Below are positions 6,490-11,551 of a stretch of 11,551 nucleotides of DNA, piece by piece. The DNA lies in NCBI GenBank assembly GCA_031178565.1, contig JAPSIU010000059.1, positions 1-11,551 of the forward strand, read 5' to 3'. The notes under the pieces are model-generated. The model made no database searches, was not told the origin of the DNA, and worked only from the letters and a program-made list of their open reading frames with translations. The position numbers were made by a program, and so were the translations under genes. Source of the DNA: Leucobacter sp. (GTDB lineage Bacteria > Actinomycetota > Actinomycetes > Actinomycetales > Microbacteriaceae). How positions within the stretch are numbered: position 1 is the stretch's first letter; every line of letters starts with the position of its first letter.

Positions 6490-7587
6490 GTGCCGCCCGA
6501 AACCCCGTCAACTGTGCCCGTTCCCGCCTCCGAAGAGACCGCGAACGCAGGCGAACCGGACCGGGCGACGGTACCGCCGGTGAATCAGGCAGGTGCACCG
6601 CGCGTGCGTCCGAGCCGTACGTCTCCCGGTCCCGCGCCCGCGGCGCAGGACGACTCGCCGACGGAGCGCGCCTCCGTCGAGGAGGGGTCGAGCGGGTCTG
6701 CTCACGGCGGGCAGGAGCATCCCTCCTCCGACGCCGCCCGTTCCCCGCGGACGGGGCGCATCGAGGTTCCGGTGCCGTCGGTGGTGCGCGCACGCGAGCG
6801 CGGGCGGATCGCCGAGCAGAACCCCGTGGTGCTGCGGACCGAGATGCTCACGAAGATGTACGGTTCTCTCGCCGCCGCCAACGAGGTGTCGATCGACGTG
6901 CACGCGGGCTCGTTCACGGGTGTCGTCGGACCGAACGGCGCGGGCAAGACCACGACGCTCTCCATGATCAGCGGACTGCTCCGGCCGACCTCCGGTCGGG
7001 TGTCGGTCGGCGGCGTCGACGTGTGGGCCGACGGCCCCGCGGCGAAGCGCCTGATCGGCACGCTCCCGGACCGGCTGCGACTGTTCGACCGGCTCACGGG
7101 CGCGCAACTGCTCTACTACTCCGGGATCCTGCACGGGGTCGAAGAGGCATCGGTCGCGCAGCGCTCGAGCGAGCTCGCGGAGGCCTTCGGGCTGGAGTCC
7201 GCGCTCGGACGCCTGGTCTCGGACTACTCGGCGGGGATGCAGAAGAAGATCGCCCTCGCATGCTCCATGATCCACGCCCCCGAGGTGCTGGTCCTCGACG
7301 AGCCCTTCGAGGCCATCGATCCCGTCTCCGCGTCCAACGTCACCGAGATCCTCGAGAAGTACGTGGCCGGGGGCGGCAGCGTCGTCATGTCCAGCCACAG
7401 CCTCGACCTGATCCAGCGCGTGTGCGACCACGTGTCGATCATCGTCGACGGCAGCGTCATCGCGCAGGGGACGGTCGACGCGGTTCGAGACGGGCTGAGC
7501 CTCGAGGAGCGCTTCACCAGACTCACCGGGACCAGCGACGCGAGGAAGGGGCTCGAGTGGTTGCACGGCTCTTCCGACTCCGCCTGA
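6490..7587 (+). CDS. ABC transporter ATP-binding protein with long low-complexity N-terminal extension
   Basis: A 365-residue protein. Residues 1 to about 110 are rich in Pro, Ser, Glu, Ala, Gly and Arg with no hydrophobic core, so probably disordered. The ABC ATPase domain begins at about residue 112 (VVLRTEMLTKMYG): Walker A GPNGAGKT (147-154), signature YSAGMQKK (246-253), Walker B VLVLDE (D270, E271) and switch H303 in SSH. The stretch GTLPDRLRLFDRLTG between Walker A and signature is typical of DrrA/CcmA-like ATPases of ABC-2 transporters. The GTG at 6490 lacks a Shine-Dalgarno but lies 6 nt after a -10-like TAAATT; later in-frame GTG codons (6580, 6604) remain possible starts. Of the first 50 codons 16 end in A or T, more than in the ATPase core. 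The permease gene overlaps its 3' end, so the two surely form one transporter. The cargo is unknown. Confidence 0.88.
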   Translation: MPPETPSTVPVPASEETANAGEPDRATVPPVNQAGAPRVRPSRTSPGPAPAAQDDSPTERASVEEGSSGSAHGGQEHPSSDAARSPRTGRIEVPVPSVVRARERGRIAEQNPVVLRTEMLTKMYGSLAAANEVSIDVHAGSFTGVVGPNGAGKTTTLSMISGLLRPTSGRVSVGGVDVWADGPAAKRLIGTLPDRLRLFDRLTGAQLLYYSGILHGVEEASVAQRSSELAEAFGLESALGRLVSDYSAGMQKKIALACSMIHAPEVLVLDEPFEAIDPVSASNVTEILEKYVAGGGSVVMSSHSLDLIQRVCDHVSIIVDGSVIAQGTVDAVRDGLSLEERFTRLTGTSDARKGLEWLHGSSDSA

Positions 7588-9125
7588 CGCTGCTGGGCAG
7601 CGTGTTCCGCGGTTCGTTCGCGAAGGGACTGCGCTCTCTCCTGCTCATCGTCGTGCTGGCCGCCGTCGGCGTCGCGCTCGCGCTGCTGCCCGTCCGGCTG
7701 ATCTCCGACGTCGGCGAACGCTCCGTGATCGATACGATCATCGGCTCCGTCGTGCTCATCGCGGCGTTCGTCGTGCCCTTCTTCGAGAACCGGCGCAATC
7801 TCGAGCCGAGGCAGCTCGCGCTGTTCCCCTCCCAACCCGGAACCGTCGCCGTCGCGCTGCTCGTCACCTCCGTCGTCAGCTGGCCGTTCCTGCTGCTCGT
7901 CACCTGGCTCGTCGCACTCGGCGTCTTCCGCTCCGAGTGGCACGAGCCCGGGTGGATCGCCCCCGCCTCGCTCGCGCTCGCGGCGCTCTTCGCGCTGTGC
8001 AGCGTGCGCGTCGTGTCGGCCGCCTCCCGGCTCATGGCCGGCGCCCGCCACGCCGGAACCCTCCGGACCGCCGGCCTGCTGCTGTTCGTCGCCTTCCTCC
8101 CCGTCGCGGTCTTCGCCGGGGCCACGGCGTTCGGCCCGGCCGGCGGCGCCGCCATGGCCGATACGGCGGAGGTGCTCGGCTGGACTCCGTTCGGCGCCGC
8201 GTTCGCGGCCCCCGCTCTCGCGGCGAGCGAGCCGGGCGAGGCCCTCGTCAGGCTCGGGATCGTCGGGGGAGCGGTCGTGTTCCTGATCGCCCTCTGGATT
8301 CCACTCGTGTGGGTGTCGAACCAGTCGATCGACCGGCCGCTCGAGCCCGACGTCGCGCGCCGCGGCCTCGGGTGGTTCGAGCGCTTCCCCGCGCGGCCTT
8401 CGCAGGTGATCGCTGCGCGTCAGCTCACGTACTGGGCGCGGGATCCGCGCTACCGCGTCGCGCTGTTCGCGATCCCGATCGCCCCGATCGTCATGCTCGT
8501 GGCGTTCTGGGTCGCCGGGGCGGATCTGCGCTCGCTCGCGCTGGTGCCGCTGCCGATCGTCCTGCTGATGCTCGGCTGGTCTCAGCACAACGACGTCGCG
8601 ATGGACTCGACGGCGATCTGGGAGCACGTCGCGAGCGGGACGCGCGGACGCGCGGATCGCGCGGGCCGTCTCGCCCCCGTCATGATGATCGGCGTGCCGC
8701 TCGCGCTCATCGGGTCGAGCATCACGGTCACGGTGCTCGGGGACTGGCGCGTGCTGCCGGCGGTGGCCGGGCTGAACCTGGCGGTGCTGTTCGTCTCGAG
8801 CGGCGTCTCGAGCGTCTTCTCCGTGATGATGCCGTACCCGACCACCCGACCCGGCGACAGCCCCTTCGTGCAGCCGCAGTGGTCCGGTTCGGGGTCCGGG
8901 CTCGCGCAGACGCTCTCGATGGTGCTGTCGATCGTGCTCGCGGTTCCCGCCGTGTGGTTCTCGGTGTCCGCGATCCTCGACATCGAGTTGACGTCGAACC
9001 TCTGGGCGCTCCTGTTCGGGATCGGATACGGGCTCTTCGTGCTGTTGATGGGCGTTCTCATCGGCGGTCGGATCTTCGACCGCAGCGGACCGGAGCTGAT
9101 CGCGGTGACGCAGGTCTTCGACTGA
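7557..9125 (+). CDS. Large polytopic ABC-2-like permease
   Basis: A 522-residue membrane protein with about 12 hydrophobic segments. Six lie in roughly the first half and six after a hydrophilic stretch containing RQLTYWARDPRYR, a kind of segment that precedes the first helix in many ABC-2 exporter permeases. This suggests two permease halves in one chain, which with two ATPase copies would make a complete transporter. The GTG start at 7557 is supported by a good Shine-Dalgarno (AAGGGG, 7546-7551, 5 nt spacing) and creates a 31-nt overlap with the ATPase gene, so translation is likely coupled. I do not recognise a characterised relative. Export of a lipid, peptide or drug would be typical for the class, but nothing in the sequence picks a substrate. 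Confidence 0.82.
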   Translation: MVARLFRLRLTLLGSVFRGSFAKGLRSLLLIVVLAAVGVALALLPVRLISDVGERSVIDTIIGSVVLIAAFVVPFFENRRNLEPRQLALFPSQPGTVAVALLVTSVVSWPFLLLVTWLVALGVFRSEWHEPGWIAPASLALAALFALCSVRVVSAASRLMAGARHAGTLRTAGLLLFVAFLPVAVFAGATAFGPAGGAAMADTAEVLGWTPFGAAFAAPALAASEPGEALVRLGIVGGAVVFLIALWIPLVWVSNQSIDRPLEPDVARRGLGWFERFPARPSQVIAARQLTYWARDPRYRVALFAIPIAPIVMLVAFWVAGADLRSLALVPLPIVLLMLGWSQHNDVAMDSTAIWEHVASGTRGRADRAGRLAPVMMIGVPLALIGSSITVTVLGDWRVLPAVAGLNLAVLFVSSGVSSVFSVMMPYPTTRPGDSPFVQPQWSGSGSGLAQTLSMVLSIVLAVPAVWFSVSAILDIELTSNLWALLFGIGYGLFVLLMGVLIGGRIFDRSGPELIAVTQVFD

Positions 9126-9154
9126 CCCCGACCGACCCCGACCGACTCCGACTC
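9125..9154. repeat. Short 10-bp tandem repeat downstream of the permease gene
   Basis: ACCCCGACCG occurs twice back to back (9125-9144), followed by a degenerate third copy ACTCCGACTC (9145-9154). The first base is the last base of the permease stop codon. Probably slippage-derived sequence; no function is apparent. Confidence 0.5.
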
Positions 9155-9183
9155 CGGCTCTCGCGGCGGGGGAGGCCGTGGTT

Positions 9184-9189
9184 TAGAAT
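9184..9189 (+). promoter_or_regulatory. -10 box of the DUF3039 gene
   Basis: TAGAAT matches five of six bases of TATAAT and ends exactly 6 nt before the ATG at 9196. No Shine-Dalgarno is present in the 6-nt gap, so the mRNA is probably leaderless. A clear -35 box is missing. Confidence 0.6.
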
Positions 9190-9195
9190 GGGCGC

Positions 9196-9468
9196 ATGGG
9201 AATCTTCACGCCTCGCAACTCCGAACCCGCCGGTGGCACGGACGTGCTCGATCGCGAGCTCGAGAAACTGCTCGAGGATTCGCAGATCGAGGACGGCGAC
9301 CACGAGCGCTTCTCGCACTACGTTCCGAAGGACCGGATCCTCGAGTCGGCGGTGACCGGCAAGCCGGTGCGCGCCCTGTGCGGGAAGAAGTGGACCCCCT
9401 CGCGGGATCCCGAGAAGTTCCCCGTCTGCCCCGAATGCAAGCGGGTCTACGAGCGCATGAAGAAGTAG
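9196..9468 (+). CDS. DUF3039 family small zinc-ribbon-like protein
   Basis: A 90-residue protein recognised as the actinobacterial DUF3039 family, whose function is unknown to me. The first 30 residues are acidic and probably helical. The conserved part runs from about H36: HERFSHYVPKDRI, then VRALCGKKW (C62) and FPVCPECKRVY (C78, C81). C62, C78 and C81 with a histidine (H41 or H36) could bind one zinc ion, giving a ribbon or knuckle. There is no membrane segment or signal peptide, so it should be cytoplasmic. Length is normal for the family. It has its own -10 box and ATG, and ends just before a strong hairpin terminator. I recall this family near pncB in other actinobacteria, but could not check it here. 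Confidence 0.85.
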   Translation: MGIFTPRNSEPAGGTDVLDRELEKLLEDSQIEDGDHERFSHYVPKDRILESAVTGKPVRALCGKKWTPSRDPEKFPVCPECKRVYERMKK

Positions 9469-9486
9469 GCGCGCTCGCGCCGACGT

Positions 9487-9524
9487 CGAAGGCCGCCCGG
9501 ATCCGCTGATCCGGGCGGCCTTCG
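9487..9524. terminator. Strong bidirectional hairpin terminator
   Basis: GAAGGCCGCCCGGATC (9488-9503) pairs perfectly with 9508-9523 around a CGCT loop, and C9487-G9524 extends the stem to 17 bp. It lies between the stop codons of the convergent DUF3039 gene (9468) and pncB (9530) and can serve both. No long T-run follows on either strand, as is common in actinobacteria. Confidence 0.88.
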
Positions 9525-9529
9525 GAGTT

Positions 9530-10852
9530 CTAGCGGTACTCCGTCGGGATCGCGGGGTCGCCCCGCGTGAGGCTCATCGCGACGGGCGGCAGTTCGGCGA
9601 CGCGCTCCCGATGGCGCTCGCGCGCGGCGGCGATGCCGGCCTCGCCGGTGTGCTCCTCCCGGATCGCTCCGCCGACGACGAGCGGCACGAGGACCTCCCG
9701 TCCGCTCTCGCCGAGATCCTCGCCCTCGGAGGCGCCGCCGGGTCCGTCGCCCAGGAAGATCAGCTCCGCGGTCGCCACACCCCGCGCGTCGTAGCTCCGC
9801 CGAACGCTCTTGCGGCCCCCCACGGAGGCCTTCTCCGCCGACTTCTTGGCCACGGCGATCCAGTCGCCGGCGTCGTTCTCGTGCGCGACCAGCTTGTAGA
9901 CCATGCCCATGGTGGGCGACCCCGAACCGACCACGACCGAGGTGCCGACGCCGAAGCTGTCGACGGGCGACGCCGCGAGCGCCGCGACGGTGTACTCGTC
10001 GAGGTCGTTCGTGACGGTGATCCGGGTGTCCGTCGCGCCCAGCTCGTCGAGCAGCCGCCGGACGCGCGCGACCACGACGGGCAGGTCGCCCGAGTCGATG
10101 CGGACCGCGCCGAGCTCCGGCCCGGCCACCTCGATCGCTGTCCGCACCCCCTGGTCGATGTCGTACGTGTCCACCAGGAGCGTCGTGCCGGTGCCGAGCG
10201 CCGCGACCTGGGCCTCGAACGCCTCCCGCTCGCTGTCGTGCAGCAGGGTGAAGCTGTGCGCGGCCGTGCCCATCGTCGGGATCCCGTACCGTCTCCCGGC
10301 CTCGAGGTTCGAGGTGGCGCTGAAACCGGCGATGTAGGCGGCGCGGGCCGCCGCGACCGCGCTGCGCTCGCTCGTGCGGCGCGATCCCATTTCGGCGAGG
10401 GGCTTCCCGTTCGCCGCGTGGGCCATGCGGGAAGCCGCGGTGGCGACGGCCGAATCGTAGTTCAGCACGCTGAGCGCCAGGGTCTCGAGCAGGACGCCCT
10501 CGGCGAAGCTCGACTCGACCGTGATGAGCGGCGATCCGGGGAAGTAGACCTCTCCCTCGGGGTACCCCCAGATGTCGCCGCTGAAGCGGAAGTCGGCGAG
10601 CCAGTCGAGGGTTGCAGCGCTCACGACGTCCTGTTCGCGCAGGAACTCGAGTTCGGCTTCGCCGAAGCGGAAGTGCTCGATCGCCTCGAGCAGCCTGCCG
10701 GTGCCCGCCACCGTGCCGTAGCGTCTCGCGCCGGAGAGGCGCCTCGCGAAGAGCTCGAAGACGCTGCCGCGGTGGGCGGTGCCGCGGCGGAGGGCCGCGT
10801 CGACCATGGTCAGCTCGTAGTGGTCGGTGAGGAGGGCCGTTGACGTGTCCAC
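9530..10852 (-). CDS. pncB: Nicotinate phosphoribosyltransferase
   Basis: A 440-residue cytoplasmic enzyme of the Preiss-Handler NAD salvage pathway. It joins nicotinate and PRPP, with ATP hydrolysis, to give nicotinate mononucleotide and pyrophosphate (EC 6.3.4.21). Recognisable parts are the N-terminal LLTDHYELTM, the GSRRTSE loop, GIPTMGTAAHSF carrying the His (H199) that corresponds to the autophosphorylated histidine of the family, RIDSGDL, TNDLDE, and the phosphate-binding FGVGTSVV with SPTMGMVYKLV. Length is normal and no key motif is missing. The start is GTG at 10852: it gives the family N-terminus, and a TATGCT -10-like box ends 6 nt upstream, consistent with leaderless expression. 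The frame continues upstream to 11074 but into the regulator gene. It is convergent with the DUF3039 gene and divergent from a GntR-type regulator, which may or may not control it. Confidence 0.95.
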   Translation of the reverse strand: MDTSTALLTDHYELTMVDAALRRGTAHRGSVFELFARRLSGARRYGTVAGTGRLLEAIEHFRFGEAELEFLREQDVVSAATLDWLADFRFSGDIWGYPEGEVYFPGSPLITVESSFAEGVLLETLALSVLNYDSAVATAASRMAHAANGKPLAEMGSRRTSERSAVAAARAAYIAGFSATSNLEAGRRYGIPTMGTAAHSFTLLHDSEREAFEAQVAALGTGTTLLVDTYDIDQGVRTAIEVAGPELGAVRIDSGDLPVVVARVRRLLDELGATDTRITVTNDLDEYTVAALAASPVDSFGVGTSVVVGSGSPTMGMVYKLVAHENDAGDWIAVAKKSAEKASVGGRKSVRRSYDARGVATAELIFLGDGPGGASEGEDLGESGREVLVPLVVGGAIREEHTGEAGIAAARERHRERVAELPPVAMSLTRGDPAIPTEYR

Positions 10853-10858
10853 GTCGCC

Positions 10859-10864
10859 AGCATA
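10859..10864 (-). promoter_or_regulatory. Putative -10 box of pncB
   Basis: On the - strand TATGCT (10864 down to 10859) fits TANNNT, matches five of six bases of TATAAT except for the G and C in the middle, and ends 6 nt before the GTG at 10852. No Shine-Dalgarno precedes the GTG. An ATG within this box (first base 10863) is out of frame with pncB and is not the start. Confidence 0.5.
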
Positions 10865-10890
10865 ACCGGATGCGCCCGCCTGGGGCGTCA

Positions 10891-10924
10891 CCGAGAAATT
10901 CCGAGATCGTCTCCCACGCGGGAG
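10891..10924. promoter_or_regulatory. Repeat cluster between pncB and the GntR gene, possible operator
   Basis: CCGAGA occurs at 10891-10896 and again at 10901-10906, one helical turn apart. It is followed by GAGA/TCTC arms (10903-10906, 10910-10913) and by the inverted repeat CTCCC-ACGC-GGGAG (10911-10924). The last element lies where the -35 region of the regulator promoter would be. Such density suggests regulator binding, but no known consensus was recognised. Confidence 0.35.
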
Positions 10925-10935
10925 CGAACTGTGCC

Positions 10936-10941
10936 TATACT
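10936..10941 (+). promoter_or_regulatory. Putative -10 box of the GntR-family gene
   Basis: TATACT matches five of six bases of TATAAT. RNA would start near 10948, giving a leader of about 50 nt that ends in a good Shine-Dalgarno (GGGAG, 10988-10992, 5 nt before the ATG). This gene is therefore not leaderless, unlike most others in the window. No good -35 box at 17-18 bp. Confidence 0.5.
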
Positions 10942-10963
10942 TGACCGGACAACCGGATAGGTT
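10941..10963. promoter_or_regulatory. Overlapping inverted repeats at the GntR transcription start, candidate operator
   Basis: TTGACC-GGACAA (10941-10952) is a 12-bp palindrome with one mismatched pair. It is followed by AACC-GGATA-GGTT (10951-10963). ACCGGA also occurs twice, at 10944 and 10952. The site overlaps the expected transcription start of the regulator gene, the usual place for autorepression by a dimeric GntR protein. Which protein binds is inference. Confidence 0.4.
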
Positions 10964-10997
10964 CTGAACGCCGGGTGATTGCTGGACGGGAGCAACG

Positions 10998-11551
10998 ATG
11001 CGATTCGACCTCGATACGGCTCGTGGAGCCCAGCCGCTGTACATGCAGCTGGCCAACGCCCTCGAGGCGCACATCGTCGATCACCAGCTCTCTCCCGGCA
11101 CCCAGCTGCCGAGCGAACCGACACTCGCGGCCGAGAACAACCTCTCCCGCGCGACCATCCTGAAGGCCTTCGAGCTGCTGATGGATCGCGGTCTCGTCTC
11201 GCGCCGGCGCGGGAAGGGCACCTTCGTGCGCTCGCGCCCGATGGAGCGCAAGCTGCCCGAGCTCTCGAGCTTCAGCGACCACATCGACAGCCTGGGGCTC
11301 GCTCCGGGCAGCATCCTGCTCGACTACGCGGAGTTCGGCCCTGGCGCGCCGGGACGCCCGGGCTCCCGCTTCCCCGACGACGTCGGCCTCGTCGTGCTCG
11401 AGCGTCTCCGCAGCGTCGGCGGCAACCCCGTCGGACTGCAGCGGCTCGTCGTCCCGGATCACATCGCGACCCGCTCCGGCATCGACGAGCGGCGGGCGGC
11501 GCAACCCGACTTCTCGTTCTACGGAGCCCTGCGCGCGGCCGGCCTCTCCCT
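10998..11551 (+). CDS. GntR-family transcriptional regulator (HutC-like), 3' end outside window
   Basis: The first 184 codons of a GntR regulator; the frame is open to the window edge. Residues about 13-78 form the winged helix-turn-helix: PLYMQLANALEAHI, then LPSEPTLAAENNLSRATILKAFELL, then GLVSRRRGKGTFV. From about residue 88 the sequence (LSSFSDHIDSLGL ... VVLERLRSVGGNPVGLQRLVVP) fits the start of the UTRA effector-binding domain of the HutC/FarR subgroup, whose members release DNA on binding a small metabolite, often a sugar phosphate or amino-acid-like compound. ATG 10998 is preceded by GGGAG at 5 nt. It diverges from pncB with 145 bp between. Control of itself through the nearby palindromes is likely; control of pncB or of genes to the right is possible but not shown. 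Confidence 0.9.
   Translation, partial: MRFDLDTARGAQPLYMQLANALEAHIVDHQLSPGTQLPSEPTLAAENNLSRATILKAFELLMDRGLVSRRRGKGTFVRSRPMERKLPELSSFSDHIDSLGLAPGSILLDYAEFGPGAPGRPGSRFPDDVGLVVLERLRSVGGNPVGLQRLVVPDHIATRSGIDERRAAQPDFSFYGALRAAGLS

Noticed and set aside
7224..8627. Long minus-strand open frame of 467 codons opposite the permease
   Set aside because: It consists of charged, Gly/Arg/Asp/Glu-rich sequence without motifs, typical of the antisense of a GC-rich membrane protein gene.
9125..9154. 10-bp tandem repeat as part of a CRISPR or regulatory array
   Set aside because: There are only about three degenerate copies with no spacers, so simple slippage explains it.
10851..10863. ATG with first base 10863 on the minus strand as pncB start
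   Set aside because: It is out of frame with pncB and lies inside the putative -10 box; GTG 10852 gives the family N-terminus.
10935..11504. Minus-strand open frame opposite the GntR-family gene
   Set aside because: The plus strand encodes a clear winged helix-turn-helix and UTRA start; the minus frame has no recognisable domain.

Overview
This window looks like chromosomal DNA of a high-GC actinobacterium. The evidence is strong G/C preference at third codon positions, frequent GTG starts, a DUF3039 protein, a TagGH-type exporter with CDP-glycerol phosphotransferases, and several genes whose start codon lies 6 nt after a -10-like hexamer, as expected for leaderless mRNAs. A member of the Microbacteriaceae (Leucobacter- or Microbacterium-like) is my best guess, but that is an inference from gene content, not a search result.

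Left part (about 1-6415): a cell-surface glycopolymer locus, probably for a teichoic-acid-like wall polymer. It holds a large protein with two complete CDP-glycerol phosphotransferase domains in tandem (+), a membrane-anchored family 2 glycosyltransferase (-), a second, divergent CDP-glycerol phosphotransferase-like protein (+), and a two-gene ABC exporter of the TagGH/Wzm-Wzt type (-). The likely division of labour is that the glycosyltransferase and the phosphotransferases build or decorate the lipid-linked chain on the cytoplasmic face, and TagG/TagH flip it outward. No cytidylyltransferase, TagO-like or attachment (LCP) enzyme is in view, so the pathway must continue outside the window. 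Gene orientation alternates, so only the two exporter genes form an evident operon.

Middle part (about 6416-9125): a second, unrelated ABC transporter on the + strand. Its ATPase carries an unusual low-complexity N-terminal extension of about 110 residues. It overlaps by 31 nt a polytopic permease with about 12 hydrophobic segments, apparently two permease halves in one chain. The substrate is unknown.

Right part (9126-11551): a small zinc-ribbon-like DUF3039 protein (+), a strong bidirectional terminator, nicotinate phosphoribosyltransferase PncB (-, NAD salvage), and, divergent from it, the first 184 codons of a GntR-family (HutC-like) regulator that runs off the window end. The 145-bp region between pncB and the regulator is rich in small inverted repeats.

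No rRNA, tRNA, CRISPR array, insertion sequence or phage gene was seen. No stretch over 300 bases lacks a gene. I see no clear candidate for a wholly new system. The most interesting points are the double-active-site phosphotransferase, the consistent leaderless promoter geometry, a pair of divergent promoters whose -10 boxes overlap, and the extended ABC ATPase.
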